A DNA stretch of 64,000 nucleotides from Gammaproteobacteria bacterium (GTDB taxonomy: Bacteria > Pseudomonadota > Gammaproteobacteria > Coxiellales > Coxiellaceae). Below, in pieces: positions 34,018 to 43,077 of this stretch. The notes under the pieces are model-generated. The model worked only from the letters and a program-made list of their open reading frames with translations. It ran no database searches and had not been told where the DNA came from. The DNA lies in the NCBI GenBank assembly GCA_023266215.1, contig JAHFRQ010000006.1, positions 1 to 64,000 of the forward strand, in the 5' to 3' direction. Position numbers and translations under genes: made by a program. Numbering within the stretch: position 1 is the first letter of the stretch; each line of letters starts with the position of its first letter.

Positions 34018-35487
34018 ATGCATATAGTATCCAGACAAGCAGAAATAAAAAAACTTGAGAATGCCTTTTCATCTAAAAAACCTGAATTTTTGGCAATTTA
34101 TGGAAGACGCCGAGTAGGTAAAACATTTTTGGTCCGTTCATTTTTTGAGAAAAAGAAATGCATATTCTTTGCAGTAACAGGTAGTAAAGATGGCTCTTAC
34201 CTTGATCAGAGGACTCACTTCACGCAGAGAATAGGGGAGGTGTTTCTAGGTGGGATTGTTCCAACCATAGGCTCAAATTGGGATCAAACATTCAAACAAT
34301 TAACCGATGCAATTAACAATACAGATAAAAAGAAAAAAGCTGTTATTTTTTTAGATGAATTGCCGTGGATGGCAACAAAAAAATCAAAATTGCTTCAAAC
34401 ACTCGATTACTATTGGAATCAGTATTGGTCTAGAGATAGTAGAATTAAATTAATTATCTGTGGATCATCTGCGTCATGGATTATTGATAATATTGTTAAC
34501 AATAAAGGTGGTCTTCATAACAGGGTGACAGAAACAATATATCTGCGACCTTATAATTTACTTGAAACAGAACAGTATTTGTTGTCAAACAAGATCAGGT
34601 TGAATAGAAAACAGATTGTAGAAATTTATATGGTCACCGGAGGGGTGCCGTTCTATCTTAGTAAAATTGAACCTGGTTTTTCAGCAGTGCAAATAATCGA
34701 ACGCCTAGCATTTACTGAAAATGCTTTTTTATTAAATGAATTTGATAATTTATTTTCATCATTGTTTGATGATGGTGATGCTCATGTTGAAATTATTAAA
34801 GCGATCTCGAAAAATAGAGATGGAATAGGGCAAGAAACATTATTTAATAGTTTAACAAAGACCAGTAAGGGGAAGACAGGTTTAAAACGATTAAAAGCAT
34901 TAGAAGATGCTGGATTTATTTCAAGTTTTACACCACATTTTCACAAAAAACGAGGTGTGTATTATCGTATCACGGATGAATATACTTTATTTTATTTACA
35001 GTGGATTTTACCACTAAAACGAACAAAAATGACCAACGCGTTACAAAAAGGATTTTGGAAAACACTAACACAAAAACCTGAATGGTTTTCATGGGCTGGA
35101 TACGCATTTGAAGCGGTTTGCTATAAGCATTTAAATCAAATTCGACATGCATTAAATCTTTCATCAACTTCAGTTCCAAATGCATGGAGACATATTCCAA
35201 TTAAAAAAAGTTCTGAAAAAGGTGCTCAAATTGATCTTTTGTTTGACAGGGATGATGATTCAATTACAATTTGCGAAATAAAATATACGGAAAAACCTTT
35301 TATTATTACAAAGGAATACGCGCAAAAATTATATCAAAAAAGAACTGTCTTTAAAGAAATAACTGGCACACCAAAGCAGATTTTTGTTGCTATGATTTCT
35401 GCAAACGACGTTAAGAAAAATACATATTTAACCGAGTGTATTGATGGGGTTGTTATATTAGATGATTTATTTATCAGTGAAAAATAA
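34018..35487 (+). CDS. Archaeal-type ATPase with C-terminal DUF234/PD-(D/E)XK-like domain
   Basis: 489 aa. Walker A GRRRVGKT is at 29-36 and Walker B AVIFLDELPWM at about 107-117, followed by LIICGSSASWI (sensor). The C-terminal part ends with AQIDLLFDRDDDSITICEIKYT, which fits the D-x(n)-E-x-K pattern of PD-(D/E)XK nucleases. This DUF234 fusion is widespread in bacteria and archaea with no settled role; a link to defence or toxin function has been suggested from context. AAGGAAAAG precedes the ATG. It occupies the second cargo slot of the lipoprotein-relaxase hotspot. Confidence 0.82.
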   Translation: MHIVSRQAEIKKLENAFSSKKPEFLAIYGRRRVGKTFLVRSFFEKKKCIFFAVTGSKDGSYLDQRTHFTQRIGEVFLGGIVPTIGSNWDQTFKQLTDAINNTDKKKKAVIFLDELPWMATKKSKLLQTLDYYWNQYWSRDSRIKLIICGSSASWIIDNIVNNKGGLHNRVTETIYLRPYNLLETEQYLLSNKIRLNRKQIVEIYMVTGGVPFYLSKIEPGFSAVQIIERLAFTENAFLLNEFDNLFSSLFDDGDAHVEIIKAISKNRDGIGQETLFNSLTKTSKGKTGLKRLKALEDAGFISSFTPHFHKKRGVYYRITDEYTLFYLQWILPLKRTKMTNALQKGFWKTLTQKPEWFSWAGYAFEAVCYKHLNQIRHALNLSSTSVPNAWRHIPIKKSSEKGAQIDLLFDRDDDSITICEIKYTEKPFIITKEYAQKLYQKRTVFKEITGTPKQIFVAMISANDVKKNTYLTECIDGVVILDDLFISEK

Positions 35488-35607
35488 CAGCACATGTTTA
35501 CGGATGAAATCGGGCAAATAGAGGTTTGGTTTGCAACTAAAGGTGATAATATCCGCAAGGAAATTTAGATAACAATATTTCTGATGTGGCTGTTGAAGCG
35601 GTATAAA

Positions 35608-38337
35608 TTATCTTTCAATATCATGATCTTTTTCTTTATTTTTCGCTTTTATTTCCACAATTTTTCTATCAATCCCAGTCATCTTTTGCGCGGCTTTTTT
35701 AGCAGCTTCATCGATATTAAATGATTTTTGAGCATCAAACTGTTCTGCTGATTTTTTAACGGTATCAATTGAAATATTATTTTTTAGAAGTGAAGTTTGA
35801 TAATAATCGCTATTTTGAATTATTTTTTTAGCCAATGCGTTTTTATAATGGGTATTTTTAATTAAAGTTAAGTGATTTTTAGCGTGGTCGACTTCTTTTT
35901 TTGTTCCGCTATAAATTCTTGACCATTCTTTTCCAGTTGATCTGTGAAGATCTATAAACTCTGCGACAATGCGCGCCGACTCTCTTTTTTCTTGTTTTGT
36001 GCGTATTTTTTCTTGGTGGTTTTGAAGGGTCATGTAAGATTCATAATTGGTTAAGAAATTCCATTTATCTTTTATTTTTTCTTTTAAGTTGGAAACAGCA
36101 CTGACAAATCGACCAACCACACTCTCAGGATCAAAACCACGCCGTATTGAAAAGGAAACAGGAAAATCAAGGACAGAATCTTTAATGGCATCGCGCGATA
36201 ATTGTTTTTTTAGAACATCGATATTTTTGTAGCTTTCATTGGATGCATAAATGCCGACATATTTTTTATGACGGGACAGTGCAACATAGGTTAAAAACCG
36301 ATCCCAGAGAGTGCCTTGCACATACACAAATGTGCTATCAAGCGTGACACCTTGTGTTTTATGAACCGTTGCTGCATAACCATAAGTAAATTGCTTGTAA
36401 TTTTCAGCATTAAAAGTAATTATTTTTTCATTATCAAGTTTTGCGGTAATATTATTTTTATAAATGTGTGTCACTGTTGCAAAATCGCCATTGTTCACAT
36501 TTAATTCTTTGTCATTTTTCAAAAACAAAATACGGTCGTTTTTAGCAAGCTTAACTTCTCCTTTTTCTGTTTGAAAATGATATTGTTTTTTATCAATTTT
36601 ATTTTGTGATAACAAGACTTCTCTTGCTAAATTGTTTAATGAAATCACATCAATATTTTTGTGTGCTAGAATCAGTTGATTGTCAATGCCAGTGAAATCA
36701 CGATGTTCAAAGTGTGATTGCCAATCCAAAATGAGTTTATTTTTTGCATCCATTTCAGTTGCAAGTAAATGTACTTGGTTTTTAGCATGGTAATGATCAA
36801 TGGCGCTTTGTGCATCGCCTTTTGATAGGGCAAGCGTTGCCGCGCGATCTTTCTCATCACTTTGTCTCATAATGTGATTCATTTCAGCAAAGCCGATCAT
36901 TTCAACGATGCTTCTAAATGGTGCGCCAATGCCGATGGGCTGTAATTGCGCGTGATCGCCAACCAATACGAGTCTTGCGCCAGATTCTTTTACATGACGC
37001 AAAATAATGGCCATATCATGTAGATCAGTCATGCCGGCTTCATCCATAACGACAACTGATTTTGAATCCAATTTTAAGGCGTCATGTGAAATAAGCTTGC
37101 GATAATGCGCAATGGTTTTGGATTTAATGCCAGAATCTTTCTGAAGTCCTTTTGCTGCAACCCCTGAGATGCACATGCCAATAACACTAAAGCCCTGTGT
37201 TTCAAATAAATGGCGCGCTGCGTTCATCAAATACGATTTACCCGTGCCAGCACGACCTACAATGGCTGCAATATGTTTGTTTTGTGATAAATGAAGCAGG
37301 GCATCGGCTTGTTCACTATTTAAGTGAAATTGCACAATTAATTTATTCATCAGATCATAATCAGGTTTCTGAGTTGCCATTTTTAAAAACAAGGCTTTTG
37401 CATGATCTGACAGGACTGATTCTAAATGAAAGTTAGCGCGTGTTGTAAAGCGATCAAATCCATCATCACCCGCACCTAAGAGAATTAAATCAGGATGCGC
37501 TTTAAGTTTATTGATGGCGGTATCAAACTGCTCTGGCGTTTGGGTATTTTTCTTTAAAAGCTGATTAATATTTTTTTCAGTAAAAACAGTATATTTTTTA
37601 CCAAGCTCATTTAAAACAGCAGAGGGGTCGGTGAGTGCAATCTCAACGCTTAAATCAATTCGAAGTTGATTTTCATCGAATAAGTAATGCGCTTCCTTGC
37701 CGCGCACTCTGCCATGATGTCGTTGCGCTATTAGGAAATTTTCATCAACGGTGATCTCCAATTTTTCTTTTTCAAAGAAATGGTTTTGAGAAAACCGCCA
37801 GGTTTGATCCCAGTAATCTTGCTCTGAAATAAATCCACGACCGCCTTTTGAATTAGCAAAAGCAGGATTTAGATCCCGGGCTTTATAGCGATCCAGTTTT
37901 TTTCCAATAATGCGACGGGTGGTGACATAAAGGTGTGCGTGAGGATTGCCATCGTTATGATCGTGAATCGCAACATCCACTGCCAAACCATGTTTGACAA
38001 AATGGTCATAGGCAAACTGACGCGCTAGATCAATTCGTTTTTCACAATCTAATTCGCGCGGTAGAGCCAAAATCACATCTTTGGCAACTTGAGCATCTTT
38101 CCTACTTTCTGCGGCTTCAACTGCATTCCAAAGGGTAGAGCGGTCTTTAAAAATATCATCGGCGCCATCTGGTAACATAATGGATTTATAAACCACGTCA
38201 TGGCGATTGGTGTAATCGTGCGTTTCACCGGTTCTCTCATCTTTGAGGATGGTTCCTGAGCGATAGGCAGCACCTGCAACGGATGACAGCCCTTTGCTTC
38301 TTGAATGTACTGATACTTTTGCGAATGCAATCGCCAT
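35608..38337 (-). CDS. traA: MOBQ (Ti TraA-like) conjugative relaxase-helicase
   Basis: 909 aa from ATG 38337 (MAIAFAKVSVHSRSKG). The relaxase domain shows the likely catalytic Tyr25 (AGAAYRSG) and the three-histidine metal motif H125-D-H127...H133-A-H135. A RecD/TraI-type helicase follows with Walker A GRAGTGKS at 361-368, VVMDEAGM, and YGYAATVHKTQG-like motif VI region. The C-terminal ~190 residues are lysine-rich coiled coil. It nicks oriT (38393-38420), pilots the strand and unwinds. A TTG nine codons upstream is a less likely start. It is read away from traC/traD-like genes, as in Ti plasmids. Its 3' end is duplicated at 33180-33599. Confidence 0.92.
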   Translation of the reverse strand: MAIAFAKVSVHSRSKGLSSVAGAAYRSGTILKDERTGETHDYTNRHDVVYKSIMLPDGADDIFKDRSTLWNAVEAAESRKDAQVAKDVILALPRELDCEKRIDLARQFAYDHFVKHGLAVDVAIHDHNDGNPHAHLYVTTRRIIGKKLDRYKARDLNPAFANSKGGRGFISEQDYWDQTWRFSQNHFFEKEKLEITVDENFLIAQRHHGRVRGKEAHYLFDENQLRIDLSVEIALTDPSAVLNELGKKYTVFTEKNINQLLKKNTQTPEQFDTAINKLKAHPDLILLGAGDDGFDRFTTRANFHLESVLSDHAKALFLKMATQKPDYDLMNKLIVQFHLNSEQADALLHLSQNKHIAAIVGRAGTGKSYLMNAARHLFETQGFSVIGMCISGVAAKGLQKDSGIKSKTIAHYRKLISHDALKLDSKSVVVMDEAGMTDLHDMAIILRHVKESGARLVLVGDHAQLQPIGIGAPFRSIVEMIGFAEMNHIMRQSDEKDRAATLALSKGDAQSAIDHYHAKNQVHLLATEMDAKNKLILDWQSHFEHRDFTGIDNQLILAHKNIDVISLNNLAREVLLSQNKIDKKQYHFQTEKGEVKLAKNDRILFLKNDKELNVNNGDFATVTHIYKNNITAKLDNEKIITFNAENYKQFTYGYAATVHKTQGVTLDSTFVYVQGTLWDRFLTYVALSRHKKYVGIYASNESYKNIDVLKKQLSRDAIKDSVLDFPVSFSIRRGFDPESVVGRFVSAVSNLKEKIKDKWNFLTNYESYMTLQNHQEKIRTKQEKRESARIVAEFIDLHRSTGKEWSRIYSGTKKEVDHAKNHLTLIKNTHYKNALAKKIIQNSDYYQTSLLKNNISIDTVKKSAEQFDAQKSFNIDEAAKKAAQKMTGIDRKIVEIKAKNKEKDHDIER

Positions 38338-38385
38338 GATTAATGTTTTTTCTTTTAATTTCAATTTTTATGATTTTCCAATATC

Positions 38386-38454
38386 CTAACGCACATTGCT
38401 CGCAATGTATATTGCGCCCTTCAGGATTTTTGGATTTTGATCTAAAGATCAAAA
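38386..38454. promoter_or_regulatory. oriT: Origin of transfer (MOBQ type) with nic-like sequence
   Basis: A perfect hairpin ACATTGC-TC-GCAATGT (38393-38408) is followed directly by ATTGCGCCCT (38411-38420), which matches the nic region of MOBQ plasmids such as RSF1010 (GTGCGCCCT) and Ti (TTGCGCCCT). An outer ATCCT/AGGAT pair flanks it. Behind lies a second palindrome TTTTGATCT-AA-AGATCAAAA (38435-38454), a likely accessory-protein or promoter site. The location between divergent relaxase and traC/traD-like genes is the one expected for oriT. Confidence 0.8.
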
Positions 38455-38528
38455 ATTTTATTTTATTTTTTAGATTTTTGAATATTTTGTATTGTTATGG
38501 GGTGTGAAATGGAGTAGATTTTATTTTT

Positions 38529-38768
38529 TTGATTTTAAAACGTGAAATGGATGATGTTATGACAGTAATAGAAAAAGTCTCAGATAAAGAAAGAAAGCTA
38601 ATTGAGAAAATAGAACAGGCTAAAAGAGCATTAGTTAATCTTAAAGAGAAAAGAAAGCGTGAAATTGGGGTTTTAGCTTGCAAACACGGTCTTGATCGTG
38701 TTGATACCGATAAGCTTAATCTTGCTTTTGAGAAACTCGGGAAAGAGCTGATTCATGAGCCAGCCTGA
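38529..38768 (+). CDS. Small TraC/TraD-like relaxosome accessory protein
   Basis: 79 aa, mostly one coiled-coil helix (KVSDKERKLIEKIEQAKRAL ... KEKRKREIG) followed by VLACKHGLDRVDTDKLNLAFEKLGKEL. The last part is the pattern of small conjugal transfer proteins (TraC/TraD of Ti-like systems) that bind oriT with TraA. An internal ATG at 38547 (MDDVMTV) is also possible. It overlaps the next gene by 14 bases and is divergent from the relaxase across oriT. Confidence 0.72.
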   Translation: MILKREMDDVMTVIEKVSDKERKLIEKIEQAKRALVNLKEKRKREIGVLACKHGLDRVDTDKLNLAFEKLGKELIHEPA

Positions 38769-39084
38769 ACAGAGCGATGATTTTGCTGCTGCTGTGGTGA
38801 GCAAAAAAGATAAAACCAGCAGCAAGATTAAAAAACAAAATCAGTCATTGGCCAAATTTGAGCGTCAGCTGGCGTTTTTAAAAATCAAAGAAAGAAAGCG
38901 AGATACAAGACGTAAAATTGAATTAGGTGGATTGGTCATTAAAGCTAAAATGAATGGATACCCAAAGTCTGTTATTTTAGGCGCTCTGATTGATGCCTTA
39001 GAGCAATTAGAAAATAACCCTGGCGCAGAATTGGTCTTTCAGTCAAAGGGTGAGGCGGGATTTTTGGGGTATCTTAACAATTAA
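38755..39084 (+). CDS. traD: Conjugal transfer protein TraD (Ti-type small TraD)
   Basis: 109 aa. Carries the family signature RKRDTRRKIELGGLVIKAKM (about 60-79) after a basic helix, and ends in an acidic, glycine-rich tail. This family is encoded next to Ti-type TraA and takes part in relaxosome formation; it is not the VirD4-type TraD. Overlaps the preceding gene, so both are one unit. Confidence 0.8.
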   Translation: MSQPEQSDDFAAAVVSKKDKTSSKIKKQNQSLAKFERQLAFLKIKERKRDTRRKIELGGLVIKAKMNGYPKSVILGALIDALEQLENNPGAELVFQSKGEAGFLGYLNN

Positions 39085-39119
39085 AAAAATTTATTTCTAA
39101 AATATAGATGAGGCTTGAT

Positions 39120-42100
39120 ATGAGAAGCAGTACTAGCACTACGTTAGACGATGCAATACGTTTTAATAATTTGGGAGTAGAGTATTACAACAAAAAAGAC
39201 TGGCCCAACGCACTTTCTAATTTTCAGAAAGTATTGGAAATTGTAGAGCGCTTAAAGCCAGGAACCCTTGATGTTGCAACTTCTTATCGCAATATCGCAA
39301 ATGTCTTTTATGAACAAAAAAAATTCATTGAGGCGCTGGCCTATTGTCAAAAGGAATTGGAAATTAAAGAGCGTTTAGTGCCAGACAGCTTAGATATAGC
39401 TGACTCCTATATGCAAATCGCTCATATTTATTGTAGTCAAGGCAAAGGACTTGATGCTTTGCCATTGTATGAAAAAGCATTCCGCATACAAGAAAGAGAT
39501 TTGCCACCAGCTCATGCCGACTTAATTGCCGTTAGCAGCAACATTGCCGTTATCGCATTAAAATTAGAAAAGTATGATTTTGCGTTAAGGTACATTGATA
39601 TTGCTATTAGCAAAGATCCAACAAACAAAAATTTTTCTGCTATTCATCACGATATCAAGGGTTGTATTTTTCATAAGCAGGGCCAGATTGATGAAGCACT
39701 AAAATCATTTGATCAAGCGCTATTGTTTGAGGAAAATTATACTGCTGCTGAAAATCATCGGGCCGCTGTGATATCCAACGAAAAAGCTGTACTCGAAGCA
39801 TTGTGTTTTGCAAAAGTATTTCTTAAACGCGGAAGTGACTTTTACGAGGCCGGAAAATTCCTTGATTCGTTAAATCAATACAAGGTATCCTTGGGGATTC
39901 ATGAGCACTTTATGCCAAATAGCCTTATTTTAACAAAATCCTATAATGGCATTGGAAAGATTTACCAAAGCCAAGGAAAATTAAACGAGGCTTTACTGCA
40001 CTATCAAAAAGCATTGGCGATTCAAGAACGGTTAGTGCCGGACACGCTTGATATTTCTGAAACCTACAATAACGCAGGTTTGATTTATTATGCGCAGGGC
40101 AATTTAATTGAAGCATTTTTGAATTATGAGAAATCCTTAAATATTAGAGAACGTTTAGCGCCTAATACAAAAAATGTTGTGACTTCTCTTAACAACATAG
40201 GTCTTGTTTATCACGATCAAGGTAGATTAACTGAAGCCTTGTCTTGTTATGAAAAAGCCATGGTGATTCAGGAAAAAAATAAGTTTAATGATCTTGATAG
40301 CGCAACCACATATAATAATATTGGGATGCTTTATTATACACTAGGAAAATTAACTGAAGCATTAAAATGCTATGAAAAATGCTTAACGCTTCAAGAAGGC
40401 ATTGCGCCAAATAGCTTAAATGTTTCTATTTTGTATACCAACATAGCAGAAATTTATAAGACCAAAGACGAATCAATTAAAGCATTTGAGTACTATCAAA
40501 AAGTACTGGCTATCCAAGAACGTTTGGTGCCTAACAGCCTCTACATTTCATCCACTTACAGTAATTTAGGGGTATTTTACCATCGACAGCTTAAATTCGA
40601 TGAAGCGATGCAATATTATCAAAAATCTTTAGTAATCCGAGAACGTGAAGCACCCAACAGCCTGGATTTGGCGCTCTCATATTCTAATATCGGAGTACTT
40701 TTTTATGATCTGAGTAAATTCACTGAATCATTGGGTTTGCTTGAAAAATCGTTTTGCATTAAAGCCAAATACTTAATTCCAAAACATCCTGATTTAATTT
40801 TACTAAGTAATAACATCGCCTACACTGCTTTTTTATTAGGTAAATACGATGTTGCGTTAAGATACGCTGATATTTCCATTAGTAAAGACCCGAATTGTAA
40901 AAGTGCTCACAATACACGTGGACGGATTTTACAGAAAGTTGGTAGGCTTGATGAGGCTTTACAATCATTTGATGCAGCACTTGCTTGTGATACAGGTTAT
41001 GCCGATGCGGCTTTACATCGCGCAGAAGTTTTAAAAGAAATCGCAAAATTAACAGGAGATTTTGGCAATGTTACTGAAGCGCTTTCTCAAGCACAGAAAA
41101 TAGAAAAAACAGATTACGATCAAAAATTAAAAGCGCGATATGAGGCAGAGGCAAAAGCGGCTAAGCAAGATACAAAAGTTGAACTCCCAAAACCAGAATA
41201 TGAAGCAGGCGATCAAAAGTTTTTGGCGAAATTAGCAGAAATGCAAAAAGAAATTGAAAAGTTAAAAGAAAGGGTCACCATAGTTGAAGAAAAAATTGAA
41301 ACATTAGAATCGCGTATGAGCATTTTAGATAAAAAAGTATATGATTTAGAACACAGCATGACTATTATTCATGACTCTTTACAAAAAATAGACGAACAAT
41401 TAAAAAATAATCCAAACAGCAATGACATGGCCGATCTTTTATTAGAGCGCAAAAAAATAGTTGAAAGAGAAAAAGAAATCAAGCGATTTAATCAAAACCC
41501 TGATTTAGCGGATTACTATCACGCACTGTTATCTGAAATTAGTGCCGCTTACATTGTAGCGCAAGTGATTAGTACTGAAAAAATAGAAATGAAAACCTCT
41601 TCAAATTATCAAAAAGCAGCGAGCGCCGTTAATACGCTTGTTGCACTGATTCCTGTTGTGGGTTCTCTTGCAACACAGCTTATCACTGGTATTGCGACAG
41701 TAGCTGATTCAGCTCAAAATGCAAAAGATAAAAATGCTTTGCTTCGCATAAGATTAGTTGCACCCACCACGCAAGAGTTTGACAAAATTGCTTTAAGAAT
41801 CGCCGTTCAATTAACACTTGAAAATGAAAAAACGATTGTGGCACTAAAGCAAGCGATGGTGCCAAGTGACTGGAAAACACGCGTATTAAGCTTGATAGAT
41901 GGGATGGATGAGCTCATTACTTCCTTTATTGCTGATAATGACACATTAGCAAAGCTCTTGGGCAGAAAAGAAGGACAAGCGGTGATCACTCATCTTCAAG
42001 CACCCAGAGTTGCTGAAAATTATCGTTTTGCAGAAGAAACGGGTGAAAGCGGAAGCCCGTATCGCAAAAGCCGTAATTCTGTGATTGCGCATTCTATTTT

Positions 42101-42464
42101 TGAGGAAAGACGCAAACAAGTTCAAGCTCAAACCCAGAAGCAGACAGCACCATCTACATCTGCACCACTTGCAGGCGCAATTGACTTGGTTGAATTAATT
42201 AAACGATGCAAAAATTATAGTTCAACAACGCTCGCTAAAATTGTGGCAATTCAAGAACTAAGAGATTTTCTTGAAAAAAGAGCTGCGGGTGCAATTTCAT
42301 CTGACGTGGTGTTAACTCATGTTACAAAACATTTAAATATGTTTAACAACCCCATTTTTGCGGCAATGCCCTTTAAAAAAAGCGATGTCAAATCATTATT
42401 TAATGATTGCAAAACGGCCCTTGAAGCTGATTTATTCAGTGCAAAGCAAATGGGGATGAAGTGA
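39120..42464 (+). CDS. Large TPR-repeat protein with coiled coil (effector-like)
   Basis: 1114 aa from ATG 39120, supported by GAGG 7 bases upstream; an ATG four codons earlier lacks this. Residues about 15-660 are kinesin-light-chain-like TPRs of ~40-42 residues (pattern YQKALAIQERLVPDTLDISETYNNAG with variations; about 13 copies). A strong coiled coil follows at about 690-790 (EMQKEIEKLKERVTIVEEKI). The last 320 residues have a hydrophobic stretch near 840-865 and no known domain. No signal peptide. TPR arrays mediate protein-protein contact; KLC-type arrays are seen in bacterial effectors and in STAND proteins. Role unknown. Its stop overlaps the next gene. Confidence 0.75.
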   Translation: MRSSTSTTLDDAIRFNNLGVEYYNKKDWPNALSNFQKVLEIVERLKPGTLDVATSYRNIANVFYEQKKFIEALAYCQKELEIKERLVPDSLDIADSYMQIAHIYCSQGKGLDALPLYEKAFRIQERDLPPAHADLIAVSSNIAVIALKLEKYDFALRYIDIAISKDPTNKNFSAIHHDIKGCIFHKQGQIDEALKSFDQALLFEENYTAAENHRAAVISNEKAVLEALCFAKVFLKRGSDFYEAGKFLDSLNQYKVSLGIHEHFMPNSLILTKSYNGIGKIYQSQGKLNEALLHYQKALAIQERLVPDTLDISETYNNAGLIYYAQGNLIEAFLNYEKSLNIRERLAPNTKNVVTSLNNIGLVYHDQGRLTEALSCYEKAMVIQEKNKFNDLDSATTYNNIGMLYYTLGKLTEALKCYEKCLTLQEGIAPNSLNVSILYTNIAEIYKTKDESIKAFEYYQKVLAIQERLVPNSLYISSTYSNLGVFYHRQLKFDEAMQYYQKSLVIREREAPNSLDLALSYSNIGVLFYDLSKFTESLGLLEKSFCIKAKYLIPKHPDLILLSNNIAYTAFLLGKYDVALRYADISISKDPNCKSAHNTRGRILQKVGRLDEALQSFDAALACDTGYADAALHRAEVLKEIAKLTGDFGNVTEALSQAQKIEKTDYDQKLKARYEAEAKAAKQDTKVELPKPEYEAGDQKFLAKLAEMQKEIEKLKERVTIVEEKIETLESRMSILDKKVYDLEHSMTIIHDSLQKIDEQLKNNPNSNDMADLLLERKKIVEREKEIKRFNQNPDLADYYHALLSEISAAYIVAQVISTEKIEMKTSSNYQKAASAVNTLVALIPVVGSLATQLITGIATVADSAQNAKDKNALLRIRLVAPTTQEFDKIALRIAVQLTLENEKTIVALKQAMVPSDWKTRVLSLIDGMDELITSFIADNDTLAKLLGRKEGQAVITHLQAPRVAENYRFAEETGESGSPYRKSRNSVIAHSIFEERRKQVQAQTQKQTAPSTSAPLAGAIDLVELIKRCKNYSSTTLAKIVAIQELRDFLEKRAAGAISSDVVLTHVTKHLNMFNNPIFAAMPFKKSDVKSLFNDCKTALEADLFSAKQMGMK

Positions 42465-42796
42465 TAAAAATTAAAAACTTTTTTAAAAAAATGGCCGCTG
42501 ATTATTTGGAGGCCATTACACGAAAGGATTTTAGAAAAACCTATTATTACGCTGAAAAAGGAAATAAACACGCACAATATTCACTTGCGAAAATATATGA
42601 AGTCGGAACCGTTGCTGCAGAAAAAAATTTGGTGTTGGCTTATTATTTATATAGCCTAGCTTTTGAAAAAGGTATTAAATCTGCAAAAGAAAAACTAGAT
42701 CATTTGGCGTTAATAATGACTAAAGCGCAATTAGATAAAGCAACAGCGCGTCTTAATAAATATAAGATCATGTCTGGAATACAAAAATTGCTTTAA
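42461..42796 (+). CDS. Sel1/TPR-like small protein
   Basis: 111 aa starting with GTG in a GTGA overlap with the TPR gene, hence translationally coupled. It contains two Sel1-like units: DFRKTYYYAEKGNKHAQYSLAKIYEVG and NLVLAYYLYSLAFEKGIKSAKEKL. Sel1 repeats form solenoids for protein binding. Likely a partner of the TPR protein. Confidence 0.65.
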   Translation: MIKIKNFFKKMAADYLEAITRKDFRKTYYYAEKGNKHAQYSLAKIYEVGTVAAEKNLVLAYYLYSLAFEKGIKSAKEKLDHLALIMTKAQLDKATARLNKYKIMSGIQKLL

Positions 42797-42890
42797 TTAT
42801 TATTGTTTTAATAAAGCGCAACTCGTGTTAGTATTTTATGGCATCTGTTTTTTTACATAATTCATAATTTAAACTTAAAAGGGAATGAAC

Positions 42891-42992
42891 ATGGCCACTC
42901 AAAAAAAGAAATCTGCTGCAAAAGCCGGCAAAAAATCAGTAAAGAAAAGTGCCGCTAAATCTACTTCAAAAAAGAAAGCTAAAAAGAAGTAG
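42891..42992 (+). CDS. 33-aa lysine/alanine-rich histone H1-like peptide
   Basis: MATQKKKSAAKAGKKSVKKS and a further 13 residues of the same type, ending AKKK. Sixteen of 33 residues are lysine, the rest mainly Ala, Ser, Thr. GGGAATGAAC precedes the ATG and a terminator follows, so it is a complete transcription unit. The composition is that of the C-terminal tail of histone H1 and of H1-like proteins of Coxiella and Chlamydia, which compact DNA. Nucleoid or plasmid binding is inferred from composition only. Confidence 0.7.
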   Translation: MATQKKKSAAKAGKKSVKKSAAKSTSKKKAKKK

Positions 42993-43015
42993 TCTTAAAA
43001 GCTGATTATCAGAAA

Positions 43016-43036
43016 GGGCGGGTAACCGCCTTTTTT
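43016..43036 (+). terminator. Rho-independent terminator
   Basis: GGCGG-GTAA-CCGCC with an A-rich 5' side and TTTTTT after the stem. A strong terminator 24 bases past the histone-like gene. Confidence 0.85.
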
Positions 43037-43077
43037 ATTTACGTCTGAATTCACAATTTGATGATAGCGCAACATTT

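Noticed and set aside
35494-35567. 23-codon frame between the ATPase and relaxase genes
   Set aside because: Protein-like (MFTDEIGQIEVWFATKG) but too short, without a ribosome-binding site; perhaps another border fragment, not supportable.
38386-38420. oriT hairpin considered as a terminator of the relaxase or traC unit
   Set aside because: It lies upstream of both divergent genes and has no T-run; the adjoining TGCGCCCT is the MOBQ nic pattern.
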